Source: Myxococcota bacterium (GTDB taxonomy: Bacteria > Myxococcota_A > UBA796 > JAFGLY01). From it: a stretch of DNA of 64,000 bases. A program made the position numbers and the translations under genes. The notes under the pieces were generated by a model. The model saw only the letters and a program-made list of their open reading frames with translations, searched no databases and had not been told where the DNA came from. Positions 9,283 through 18,902 of this stretch are shown here, piece by piece; within the stretch, counting starts at the first letter, position 1, and every line of letters begins with the position of its first letter. The stretch is taken from positions 43,811 to 107,810 of the forward strand of contig JAJRWT010000039.1 of the NCBI GenBank assembly GCA_024276675.1. Direction: 5' to 3'.

Positions 9283-10815
9283 GTGAGCCCATCGCTGGTA
9301 CATGGCTGGACCCGGCGTCGCCTTCCCAGCGAGCTGGAAGATGCCCGGGCAGAGATCGCCGAGATCACCTGGAATGAAGGCCTGCGCTTCTGTGAGACTG
9401 TCTTCGAGATGTGCTCCTTCGACGAGATCAACATGCTGGCTTCCTACGGCGGCTTCCCCGTGCGCTACCCCCACTGGCGCTTCGGGATGGAGTACCTGCG
9501 CATGAAGACCGGCTATGAATGGGGTCTCCAGAAGATTTACGAGATGGTCATCAACACCGATCCCGCCTATGCCTACCTGCTGGACAACAACACGGTGGTG
9601 GATCAGAAACTGGTGATGGCCCACGTGTACGGGCATGTGGACTTCTTCCAGAACAACGCCTGGTTCAAATACACCAACCGCAAGATGTTGGACGAAATGG
9701 CCAACCACGCCACGCGGATCCGGCGCTACATCGACCGTTTCGGGTTGGAGACCGTGGAGAGTTTCATTGACGCCTGCCTGTCCCTGGAAAACCTCATCGA
9801 TCCCATGCGCCCCCATATGCGGCAGGACGACAACGGAATCGGCGAAGACGATCACGAAACCGAGACCACCGAGACCCTCAAGCTGCCCTCCAAGTCCTAC
9901 ATGGACCGCTACATCAATCCCCCCGAGTATCTGAAGGAGCAACGCCAGATAATCGAAGCAGCGCAAAGGAAAAAGCAGCATTTTCCCGAGTCACCCCGCA
10001 AGGATGTGTTGCTTTTTCTACTGAAACACGCCCCGTTGAATCGCTGGCAGACCGATGTGCTCTCAATCATACGCGAAGAAGCCTACTACTATGCCCCCCA
10101 GGCTCAGACCAAGATAATGAACGAAGGCTGGGCCTGCTTCTGGCACAGCCGGACCATGACCGGGCATGTCCTCACCGATGCCGACGTGGTGGACTACGCC
10201 GACCACCACTCGGGTACGGTGGCCATGAGACCGGGGCAGCTCAATCCCTACAAGATTGGCCTCGAGTTGTTTCGCAACATCGAGGAGCGATGGAACAAGG
10301 GGCGCTTCGGCAAGGACTGGCTGGATTGCGAGGATGCCGCCCAGCGCCACGACTGGGACACCGGGGCCGGACTGGGACTGGAAAAGGTCTTCCAGGTTCG
10401 CCAGACACACAACGACATCACCTTCATCGACAACTTCCTCACTGAAGACTTCTGCCGTGACAACGGCCTCTTCGCGTACGAATACGACAAGCGCAGCAAG
10501 CAGTTCCTCATAGACAGTCGCCAGTTCGCCGTCATCAAGCAGAAGCTGCTCTTCATGCTCAGCAATCGCGGAGAGCCCAGGATCATGGTGACGGACGGCA
10601 ACCACGGCAACCGTGGTGAACTCGAACTCACACACCAGCACGAGGGGGTGGACATCCAGGTGGATTGGGCTTCGGGCGTGTTGGCCAACCTGTCTCGCAT
10701 CTGGGGGAGGCCGGTACACCTGGTGACAGCCCTGGAAGACACCCCCGCTGTACTGAGCCATGACGGCGACGAGTTCAAGGTACAACGGAACGCCGGGACC
10801 AAGAGCAAGAGCTGA
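9283..10815 (+). CDS. spoVR: SpoVR family protein (YcgB)
   Basis: About 510 residues. GTG 9283 is preferred (AAAGGGG eight bases upstream, same TGACCGTG junction as the previous gene); a TTG at 9277 overlapping the yeaH stop is possible. The sequence matches SpoVR/YcgB throughout: FEMCSFDEINMLASYGGFPVRYPHWRFGMEY, MAHVYGHVDFFQNNAWF, ILSIIREEAYYYAPQAQTKIMNEGWACFWHS, and LELFRNIEERWNKGRFG. His and Glu clusters suggest metal binding. In Bacillus SpoVR is needed for spore cortex formation; in non-spore-formers it is co-regulated with PrkA. Third gene of the operon. Confidence 0.95.
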   Translation: MSPSLVHGWTRRRLPSELEDARAEIAEITWNEGLRFCETVFEMCSFDEINMLASYGGFPVRYPHWRFGMEYLRMKTGYEWGLQKIYEMVINTDPAYAYLLDNNTVVDQKLVMAHVYGHVDFFQNNAWFKYTNRKMLDEMANHATRIRRYIDRFGLETVESFIDACLSLENLIDPMRPHMRQDDNGIGEDDHETETTETLKLPSKSYMDRYINPPEYLKEQRQIIEAAQRKKQHFPESPRKDVLLFLLKHAPLNRWQTDVLSIIREEAYYYAPQAQTKIMNEGWACFWHSRTMTGHVLTDADVVDYADHHSGTVAMRPGQLNPYKIGLELFRNIEERWNKGRFGKDWLDCEDAAQRHDWDTGAGLGLEKVFQVRQTHNDITFIDNFLTEDFCRDNGLFAYEYDKRSKQFLIDSRQFAVIKQKLLFMLSNRGEPRIMVTDGNHGNRGELELTHQHEGVDIQVDWASGVLANLSRIWGRPVHLVTALEDTPAVLSHDGDEFKVQRNAGTKSKS

Positions 10816-10845
10816 CGCCCTCCCCCATTTCCCCGGAGTGCAACC

Positions 10846-11337
10846 ATGAGCCTCTCCCGAACGCTGGAAACCGAGCTTGATCGCCCCAATACTACCAGCG
10901 GGCGGGTGAAGGCAGAGTCCGGGGGAAGCATTGTGGAGGTGGACGTGGTGGAGTTGGACCGCCTGGGCGCCAGGGTCGGTGGGATCAAGGTCCGGAGGGG
11001 CAAGCCCGGCGACGTGGCAACACAGGCCATGGCCGCTCCCGGAAACCTCCGCCACCTGGGCGAAGGCCTGACGCCAATCGAAGTGGAGCCATCACTTGGG
11101 GGCGCCGTGCTTCGTTCGGCCCCCGAAGAAATGGACGGCGGTGAATTCTGGCAGCTCTCCATCGGCGATTCGGGCCGCGAAGCCGAGCTGGGTCGCTACC
11201 AGGTGGGGAAGAGCGGGAAGCGCGAACAGAAACCCTTCACGCTCACCCGCGAGCACCTGCGGCGCACGGTGGACGGCATGGAACATGCCCTGGAGGGCCG
11301 CTCACAAACCGAACCCAGTACTGCTGGCTCGGTTTGA
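10846..11337 (+). CDS. unknown protein, fourth gene of the prkA operon
   Basis: 163 residues, 30 bp after spoVR, ATG after CGGAG. No signal peptide or membrane segment; hydrophilic with many Glu, Arg and Gly. The N-terminal half (GSIVEVDVVELDRLGARVGGIKVRRG) and the middle (GGEFWQLSIGDSGREAELGRYQVG) look like short beta-strand units. I do not recognise a family. Spacing and direction make co-transcription with prkA-yeaH-spoVR likely, so a role in that stress module is a fair guess from context only. Confidence 0.65.
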   Translation: MSLSRTLETELDRPNTTSGRVKAESGGSIVEVDVVELDRLGARVGGIKVRRGKPGDVATQAMAAPGNLRHLGEGLTPIEVEPSLGGAVLRSAPEEMDGGEFWQLSIGDSGREAELGRYQVGKSGKREQKPFTLTREHLRRTVDGMEHALEGRSQTEPSTAGSV

Positions 11338-11364
11338 TTGTCGATCCCTTGCCCACAAGATCGT

Positions 11365-11515
11365 GGGGCCGGCTTCCAGCCGGCCCATGTCGTCACTCTG
11401 CATGGTACGCCGGCTGGAAGCCGGCGCCACGGGGGAAGCCGGCGTACCACAGGGGAAGCCTGCCCTTGTTGGTCACCCGGCCAAAATTGTGGGGCAGGCT
11501 TTCCAGCCTGCCCTA
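11365..11515. repeat. cluster of REP-like GC palindromes between convergent genes
   Basis: Three related palindromes: GGGCCGGCTTCCAGCCGGCCC around 11366-11386; GCCGGCTGGAAGCCGGCG at 11409-11426, which can also pair over a longer range with AAGCCGGCGTACC near 11437-11449; and GGGGCAGGCTTTCCAGCCTGCCC at 11491-11513. All share the core (CCGGC or CAGGC)TTCCAGCC(GGC or TGC). They lie between two convergent genes, and the stop codon of the methyltransferase sits at the edge of the last one. They look like dispersed extragenic palindromes and could act as a two-way terminator or mRNA 3' stabiliser. Confidence 0.7.
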
Positions 11516-12265
11516 CGGGGGGGCGTGGGTGGAGGGCTTCTGGAAGATCCACAGCACCGAGCCGTATTCCAGCAATTCGTGGCGCTCAACTGGCAACAGC
11601 CCGTTTGCTTCGAGGTTCACGACGAGGGCGCGCTCCGTTGGCAGCCCGGGGGAGGGGGACGGGCGTGCCCCCTGCGGATCGCTCTGCTCCCCTTGAAAGT
11701 ACTCCATGGCAACGAGCCTGCCCATCGGTTTGAGCGCCGATACCACGCTCCGGAGAAACGCTCGCTTGTCGTCCTGGAGCGGAGCCATAGCTGGAAAGTC
11801 GAGGTGGAAGAGAAGAGCCATGTCCAACGTCGCTTCCGCAAAGCCCAGGTCTCGCGGGTCGTTTTCCACCGAGATCACGTTCTGGTGGGGGTTGAGGGAG
11901 ATGTCCAGGGCAAGGCCCTCCAGCTCCCGGAGTAGATCTCCATCCATGTCCATGGCAAACAACAACCCCTCCCCCCCCACTGAACGGGCGACATCGAAGC
12001 TGTAGAAGCCAGAGCCACAGCCCACGTCGGCCACAATCATGCCGGGTTCCAGCCCAAGCAGATCCAGGACGGTGGCTTTGTCTTCGTGACGCAGGTAGCC
12101 GTCCGAGGATCGTAGGAGCCAGTCCCAGTCGACAAGCCCGATGCTTGAAGGGGGATACCTGTAGGGCCCCTGGGCCCCCGGGAACGGCGGTTGTGCTCTG
12201 GCCACGAAGCAGCCCATCGCTATCCAAAGGTGGCACAGAAAGCAATTGAGTCGGACTGTTTTCAT
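11513..12265 (-). CDS. exported class I SAM-dependent methyltransferase
   Basis: 250 residues from ATG 12265; a longer frame to 12418 lacks a signal peptide and looks non-coding. The N-terminus (CFLCHLWIAMGCFVARA, then QPPFPG) reads as a signal peptide, unusual for a SAM enzyme. The domain is a Rossmann methyltransferase: VLDLLGLEPGMIVADVGCGSGFYSFDVAR with the GCGSG SAM-binding loop, FAMDMDGDLL, and DMALLFHLDF for motif IV. A segment before the domain (RSSDGYLRHEDKATVLDLL) resembles predicted methyltransferases in other delta-type proteobacteria that are also exported. The last residues (THAPP) come from the edge of the adjacent palindrome cluster. Substrate unknown. Confidence 0.75.
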   Translation of the reverse strand: MKTVRLNCFLCHLWIAMGCFVARAQPPFPGAQGPYRYPPSSIGLVDWDWLLRSSDGYLRHEDKATVLDLLGLEPGMIVADVGCGSGFYSFDVARSVGGEGLLFAMDMDGDLLRELEGLALDISLNPHQNVISVENDPRDLGFAEATLDMALLFHLDFPAMAPLQDDKRAFLRSVVSALKPMGRLVAMEYFQGEQSDPQGARPSPSPGLPTERALVVNLEANGLLPVERHELLEYGSVLWIFQKPSTHAPP

Positions 12266-12478
12266 GGTTCCAGCCGCTGGGTGGAACAACCTACTCCAGT
12301 GAGGCGGATCCACGCAAGCCCAGCGGCCATGGTCCCGCGGCGCCCCCCGGGCCTGGTAGCCGGTTTTGGGTGGGTGCCCCCTGAAACCCGTGGCGTTCAA
12401 GCCGTCATGAGTGTTCAAACGCTCACAACTGGTCTATGATGGTGCACGGCCTTTTCCCCATCAACCGAACACGCCCCG

Positions 12479-14266
12479 ATGAACACCGTCTTCCACACGC
12501 AATCACGCCATTTTGGAGTCATGCTGGCGCTGCTGCTGTCGCCGTGGGGACCGCTTTCGTGCATACGTTCATCCACCAACCCGAAGGACGAAACCACCGA
12601 ATCCGGCTCCCTGCATAGCGACGGCTCCCCGGACAGCCGGGCGGACAGCCTTGCGCCCATGGACTCCGCGGACAGCGGTTTCTACGTGGACCCCAGGGTC
12701 CAGGAGCTGGATCCATACCTGGAACCCGAGGTATTGGTAAGCCCGACGCAACTGAGTGGCGGCGGGACCGCGAGCGTCACCTACAAGGGCGTGTTGGCCG
12801 GAATGGCCAGTGTGACCATGAGGTATGGTTTCAACGGCTGGACCGTTTCCGACGACATCGACTCGTACGAATACGAGGTCTACGACAGCCAGGTGCTCTA
12901 CTACCTGGAATCCACCATGAGCCGCCAGGCCGATGGCGCCTGGTACAGCTCGGTCTACCTGCCCACTGATGCTCGGGCCATGCACATGAAGTTTCTGGCC
13001 ACCAGTGAAGACGGAATCACCAGCACCGACGACAACGGAAGCCAGTACTACTCGGCCGAGATCAGCTTTCCACTCATCGGCCCATTCCTGACCTGGAACG
13101 GGGAGACCAGCCCAGGCTCGGGTATCATCGTCAACTGGGAAACCTCCGTCCCATGCCTGGGGGTGGTGGCCTATGGAACCACCGAAGATCTCGGCTCCTA
13201 CGCCGTGGGCCAGACCCTGGGCAACATGCATCACGTGGCCCTCACGGACCTGCAATCGGATCAGACCTACTACTACAAGGTTTTCGACAGCGCAGGGCGT
13301 GCATCGGAACCACGCTCCTTCGTCACTCCCCAGGATTCTCCCTCCAGCCTGGATTTTGTGGTGTTTTCCGACATGCAGGACTCGGGCAGCGACAACCGCT
13401 GGGCCGATGTTGCGGCCCAGGTGGCCTCCAGCCAGGCCGACGTGGACCTGCTGTTGATGGCCGGCGACATGGCGCAGGTGGATCATCCTGGTTCCTGGTG
13501 GATCTTCTTCGACCGGGCACGGGAGCTGTTTCCGGGAATCCCGTTGTTGCCGGTTCCAGGCAACCACGACACGCCGGGCATCTCCAGCAGCACCGACACC
13601 AGCAGCTTCCAACGCTACTTCGATCTGCCCTTCGCCTCGGAAAAGGAGCCCTGGTACGCCCTTGACTACGGCTCCACCCGCTTCCTGGGCCTGTGCTCGG
13701 AAGACACCGACTCCATGGCGCCCGACGGCGCGCAGTATGCCTTCGTACAGGCCGAGTTGGACGGTTGCGGGAAGGGCCAGGAAAAAACCTGCGAGAACGT
13801 CTTTGTAGCCTGGCACATCCCCCCCTACAACGGCGGTTCGCGCCACAGCGCGGAGCAGGGCGATGTCCGCGAGATAACCGCCTTGTTCGAAGGCATCGTG
13901 GACTGGGTCTTCAACGGCCACGAACACCTGTACCAGCGCATGCAGCCTTTGCGATACGACGGCGTCCTTGCTGCATCGGGCGAATACGGGCAGGGCCTCC
14001 AGGATGGAGTGGGGTACGTCGTGCTGCCACCTGCCGGCTACGATCCCTCTTCCTACCTGGAAAGCAGCGAAGAAGGCGAGACCAGTTCTCGCGACTTCCT
14101 GGCCTATCCCATCGTGGAACCCGAAGACGACATCGTGGATTCCCAGAATGGCTACGTGGTAGTACAGGTGGGCTACAAGTCCTTGTCGCTGGTTGCCTGG
14201 GGCATGGGCGACAACGACGAATCCAGTGACCCCGAGATAGTCGACTCTCTATCTTATACCAAGTGA
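12479..14266 (+). CDS. secreted metallophosphoesterase with CBM25-like and FnIII-like domains
   Basis: 595 residues. ATG 12479 is used; ATG 12521 is an alternative. The N-terminus (MLALLLSPWGPLSC) is a signal sequence with an imperfect lipobox, followed by a Ser/Asp-rich linker. Residues ~90-195 resemble a starch-binding CBM25-type module (MRYGFNGW, DGAWYSSVYLP, DDNGSQYY). Next comes an FnIII-like domain as in purple acid phosphatases (SDQTYYYKVFDSAGR), then a calcineurin-like metallophosphoesterase: VVFSDMQDSG, LLMAGDMAQ, PVPGNHDTPG, FVAWHIPPYN, FNGHEHLYQR. The GD, GNHD and GHEH metal motifs are intact; the first is SDMQ. It is probably an outer-membrane or secreted phosphatase acting on a phosphorylated polymer. 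Confidence 0.82.
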   Translation: MNTVFHTQSRHFGVMLALLLSPWGPLSCIRSSTNPKDETTESGSLHSDGSPDSRADSLAPMDSADSGFYVDPRVQELDPYLEPEVLVSPTQLSGGGTASVTYKGVLAGMASVTMRYGFNGWTVSDDIDSYEYEVYDSQVLYYLESTMSRQADGAWYSSVYLPTDARAMHMKFLATSEDGITSTDDNGSQYYSAEISFPLIGPFLTWNGETSPGSGIIVNWETSVPCLGVVAYGTTEDLGSYAVGQTLGNMHHVALTDLQSDQTYYYKVFDSAGRASEPRSFVTPQDSPSSLDFVVFSDMQDSGSDNRWADVAAQVASSQADVDLLLMAGDMAQVDHPGSWWIFFDRARELFPGIPLLPVPGNHDTPGISSSTDTSSFQRYFDLPFASEKEPWYALDYGSTRFLGLCSEDTDSMAPDGAQYAFVQAELDGCGKGQEKTCENVFVAWHIPPYNGGSRHSAEQGDVREITALFEGIVDWVFNGHEHLYQRMQPLRYDGVLAASGEYGQGLQDGVGYVVLPPAGYDPSSYLESSEEGETSSRDFLAYPIVEPEDDIVDSQNGYVVVQVGYKSLSLVAWGMGDNDESSDPEIVDSLSYTK

Positions 14267-14310
14267 TACGCCGACCTTCGGCCTTTCAATAGACAGCCAA
14301 GGAGCCAGGC

Positions 14311-15873
14311 ATGCAGTTGATTCCATCGTTGGCGCCGGGTCTCCGGCTTTCTTTCAAGAGCCTGCTCCTGTGCCTGCTGGCGGCCTGTACCCAGTCCTCG
14401 GATACCTGCGACAGCGCCACCTGCCTGTCCCCGGACTGCCCCGACACTGCATGTCTTGCGCCACGGGGTGACACGGCCTGCACTACATCCGTCACCGACA
14501 GCGGCGAGACCGGCAACTCTGTCTACTATGACGTGGGGGTTACGGTTGATCTCTCCCAGGGCACCGGCACCATCCGCAATATGAACGGCCTCCAGGGGGG
14601 GCCCAAATGGAACGCCATCCCCAAGATGGACCTGAGTGCCGACTACTCCCAGGCAGGGGTTCCCCTGGTGCGTTTCCCACAGGACGACGGCTACGACTAT
14701 GCCCTGAGCAGCATCTTTCCCGACGACCAGGCCCCGGTGGACGACCCGGAGTCGTACCACTTCAGCGACATAGACGCCATGGTGCAGGCCGTTTTCGACG
14801 CTGGCGCCGAGCCCATGTGGGAGGCATTGTACGACATCGGCGAAAACGAAAACTGGGGCGGCATCAAGACCCAGGGGGGCGATCCCCCGGACGACCCGGA
14901 AAAGTGGGCAGACGTGGTGCGCCACGTGTTGATGCATTGGAACGATGGTTGGGCCGATGGCTACGAGCTGGGGGTGCGATACGTGGAGTTCATCAACGAG
15001 CCCGTGCTCTGTGGTGGCTTCGAAGACGACAAGGAACAGATATTCACCGTGTACCGGGCCTTTGCCGACGCATTGGAATCCTACGAAAACGAGTACGGGC
15101 ACGAGTTGACCATCCTGGGTCCAGCCATGGCGCTCCAGACCGAAGACCTGGCGGAGCTGGATCAGTTCAAGGAGTCCCTGGGTGACTGGCTCCAGGGTCG
15201 ACGCATGGATGTCTTTACCATGCACACCTACGGCGACACCCCCTGGGAGATCTATTCCAACACTTTGGCCTTCAAAGAGGTTGCCGACACCTGGGGAATG
15301 CAAGTGGGCAACACGGAGTGGAACTACAAGGGCCTCCGTGCCGACGGCACCGATGAACTGTCTCTCTGGGACGGAGTATGGACCGCCACGGGGCGCATTC
15401 TGCTGGAGCCGCTGCTGGATCTCTCCATCATATACAGGGGTCCGCCAAAGTTCCTGTTCCCCGAAATGCAGGAATACTTCCACTCCCCCTATTTCGACTG
15501 CCAGAGCGGTGACTGTCACGTAATGCCCGGCTGGTTCAGCTTCATGCCCTTCCAGAGGCTGGCAGGCATGGAGGGCCTGGAAACCTCCTGGCCCGAGGCT
15601 CTCACCCAGTTACAGGGCTTCGCCGCCATGGCCGGCCTGGACCAACAACTGGCCGTGCTGGTGAGCAGCCTGGACTGGAGTGGGCAGGTCGGGGTGATCC
15701 TGGAGAACATCCCCGAATCCCTGCGTGGGGAACAGCCGGTGCTCTTCTATCGCCTGCGCACCAGCACCACTACCTGGGAGCCATACCATCAACAGACCTT
15801 GAACCTGGGTGATAGCGCCCTGCTGCAACTACCCGTGGACGCCCCGGATCTGTGGTTCCTGGTCATCGGGTGA
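14311..15873 (+). CDS. GH39-like glycoside hydrolase lipoprotein
   Basis: 520 residues from ATG 14311 after AAGGAG. The signal peptide ends in lipobox LAAC (Cys26), then a Cys/Asp/Thr-rich linker. The rest reads as a clan-A (beta/alpha)8 hydrolase close to GH39: VRFPQDDGYDY, YHFSDIDAMVQAVFDAGAEPMWE, VEFINEP with acid/base Glu230, FTMHTYGDTP, and VGNTEW with nucleophile Glu336. A small beta domain follows (VLVSSLDWSGQVGVIL). It likely cleaves a plant, algal or microbial polysaccharide at the cell surface; the exact sugar is not predictable. It sits between two other lipoprotein genes on the same strand, without overlap. Confidence 0.78.
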   Translation: MQLIPSLAPGLRLSFKSLLLCLLAACTQSSDTCDSATCLSPDCPDTACLAPRGDTACTTSVTDSGETGNSVYYDVGVTVDLSQGTGTIRNMNGLQGGPKWNAIPKMDLSADYSQAGVPLVRFPQDDGYDYALSSIFPDDQAPVDDPESYHFSDIDAMVQAVFDAGAEPMWEALYDIGENENWGGIKTQGGDPPDDPEKWADVVRHVLMHWNDGWADGYELGVRYVEFINEPVLCGGFEDDKEQIFTVYRAFADALESYENEYGHELTILGPAMALQTEDLAELDQFKESLGDWLQGRRMDVFTMHTYGDTPWEIYSNTLAFKEVADTWGMQVGNTEWNYKGLRADGTDELSLWDGVWTATGRILLEPLLDLSIIYRGPPKFLFPEMQEYFHSPYFDCQSGDCHVMPGWFSFMPFQRLAGMEGLETSWPEALTQLQGFAAMAGLDQQLAVLVSSLDWSGQVGVILENIPESLRGEQPVLFYRLRTSTTTWEPYHQQTLNLGDSALLQLPVDAPDLWFLVIG

Positions 15874-16021
15874 ACCCGTGGACGGGCTCCGGGGCCTTCC
15901 CCCGAACCAGGGCGGCAGTCCAGGGGACAAACCAAGCGCCACGATGGAAACAAGGGCACACTTTCTTCGAGAAACTCATCAGCATCCTGCCATCAACACA
16001 AGCAACCCGAGGGACCGTACC

Positions 16022-17266
<1,245 letters not shown>

Positions 17267-17294
17267 CCCCGCACCACCACCGACCGGTCGCGGA

Positions 17295-18029
17295 TCATCC
17301 GCGGCTGTCGAGGCTCTCCGGTCCTTGCCGGTGGAACTCCAGGAACCTGGCGAGGAGCAGATCCAGCTTGGAGAGTGTGCTGGCCAGCAGGGGATCGTTC
17401 TGCTCGAGGTCGGAGCGGCAACTGAAGGCCAGACAGCGGATGTGACCCTGCGCTGCAAAGAAGACCCGCGCGTTGGAGCGGAGCCAGTCCAGGCAGGGGA
17501 GTAACCGTTCCTGGAGTTGGAGGCCGGAATCGTGGCGGACGAGGCCCTGGTGGGCGAGAGAGAGCAGCGCGCAGCGCAGCAGGTCGGCCTGGTCCAGATC
17601 TTCGAACAACTCTATGGCGACGAAGGTTTCGCCCATGGGTTCCTGCTGGCGTTCCTCGATGTCGTCGGCCAGCTCCTGTGCTTGCCGCAACCAGGCCTCG
17701 GGGTTCAACACGCGCGTTGCTCCCGCTTCCAGGGCCCGGGCATCAGTCCTGACTCTCTTGCGCAGCGTCGGCAGGATCTGGATGAGCGAAGGCAGGATGT
17801 CTGGCCGAAAACGCTCCAGGGCCATCCACGACGAGAGGAGATCGTAGGCGGCATCGCTCAGCTCTGGATCGGGCTCATGGTCCACGCTTTCGTGCTTGTC
17901 CAGGGATTCCCAACGTTCCAGGGCTTCGACGGCTCTGTCGAGTTCGTCTTCGGCCATGTCGCGTGGCGAGGGAGAGCCCTGGGGGAGCGGGGGAAGATCG
18001 TCACGGATAAGCAGGTTTTGCCAGTCCAT
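17295..18029 (-). CDS. unknown cytosolic protein
   Basis: 244 residues from ATG 18029, one base after the stop of the upstream gene (TGA-A-ATG), so the two are translationally coupled. Hydrophilic, mostly helical: DELDRAVEALERWESL, LRKRVRTDARALEAGATRVL, LLRCALLSLAHQGLV, and a C-terminal LSKLDLLLARFLEFHRQ. No signal peptide, membrane segment or motif. No family recognised. It ends 28 bp from the convergent thioredoxin-like gene. Confidence 0.65.
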   Translation of the reverse strand: MDWQNLLIRDDLPPLPQGSPSPRDMAEDELDRAVEALERWESLDKHESVDHEPDPELSDAAYDLLSSWMALERFRPDILPSLIQILPTLRKRVRTDARALEAGATRVLNPEAWLRQAQELADDIEERQQEPMGETFVAIELFEDLDQADLLRCALLSLAHQGLVRHDSGLQLQERLLPCLDWLRSNARVFFAAQGHIRCLAFSCRSDLEQNDPLLASTLSKLDLLLARFLEFHRQGPESLDSRG

Positions 18030-18030
18030 T

Positions 18031-18837
18031 TCAACCTCTGCTCGAAGATGGTATGCCGTTGGGGGAGAAGGCTCGTACCTGGTTCGACGTTCGAGTTCTT
18101 CGGAGCGTTTGCCATCGCTGGAAGCTCAACTGGCTCATGTTGGGGAGCTTGTCTCTGAGCATCGCGTATTCCTTGACCTCGGAGGGTTGGCTCGAAATGC
18201 CCCGGGAGTAGGAGATGGACCTGTTGACGGCCCTGATGAATTGTACCGCTGGCCGGAAGACCATGTAGAACAGTCGCTGTTCCGTGGTCCAGTTGCCGTG
18301 TCGCGCCTTGTGGGCTCGAAACTCCTTGGGATGCAGGGCGCTACGCATGGGCTTGCTACTCTCGCGGATGAGGCCGGTGGCGCCGCGTGGCATGGATTTG
18401 GCGTGGCGAACAGCCTCGGGGCTTCCCTGTCCGCCCAGGAAGGCAGTCCTGACCCAGCCTGATTCCCCTTCGAAACTGGCGATGACGATGAGGCCGCTGG
18501 TGCCGATGGCGGCGTCGACAAGGCCAACCCTCACCACCCAGCCCAGCCGGTGAGCTTCCTGCAGCTCGGCTTGGATGGCCATAGAGTATGCATCGTAGAG
18601 GGATTGCGCAGTCGTGTCGTCTTTCTGCTCCAGCCTGTTCCAGCAGCGCCAGCGGGCGTTGGAGTCGTCCAGATCCACCAGGCTGAAGAGACCTGGCAAC
18701 ACCAGGCCCCAGGCATTGCACTCGGGAGCGGTGAGCAGGTGGTCCCGTAGGTGGGCCATGGCCGATGGCTCACTGCTGAAGACGGTCAGCGTGGCTCGGC
18801 GCTGGGGATAGGGAAACCTGTAAGGTTCCATGCCCAT
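18031..18837 (-). CDS. unknown protein, partner of the preceding gene
   Basis: 268 residues from ATG 18837 (MGMEPYRFPYP) or ATG 18831. The much longer open frame up to 19386 is antisense or shadow to the epimerase gene. The N-terminal part is mixed alpha/beta (ATLTVFSSEPSAMAHLRDHLL, CNAWGLVLPGLFSLVDLDD, GLIVIASFEGESGWVRTAFLGG). The C-terminal part is strongly basic (HPKEFRAHKARHGNW, LRRTRTSNQVRAFSPNG), which may mean nucleic-acid contact. I recognise no family. It shares an operon with the gene at 17295-18029; the pair may also follow the epimerase gene (start 65 bp from its stop). Confidence 0.65.
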   Translation of the reverse strand: MGMEPYRFPYPQRRATLTVFSSEPSAMAHLRDHLLTAPECNAWGLVLPGLFSLVDLDDSNARWRCWNRLEQKDDTTAQSLYDAYSMAIQAELQEAHRLGWVVRVGLVDAAIGTSGLIVIASFEGESGWVRTAFLGGQGSPEAVRHAKSMPRGATGLIRESSKPMRSALHPKEFRAHKARHGNWTTEQRLFYMVFRPAVQFIRAVNRSISYSRGISSQPSEVKEYAMLRDKLPNMSQLSFQRWQTLRRTRTSNQVRAFSPNGIPSSSRG

Positions 18838-18902
18838 GGCTGGCCCTCGGGTGCTCTTCCTGGAGATAATATGCAGGTTGTGCCCAACAGAAGAATACCA
18901 CT

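Noticed and set aside
17280..17312. GCGGATCATCCGC palindrome between convergent genes as a terminator
   Set aside because: The loop is too small for the full stem and there is no T run; evidence is too thin.
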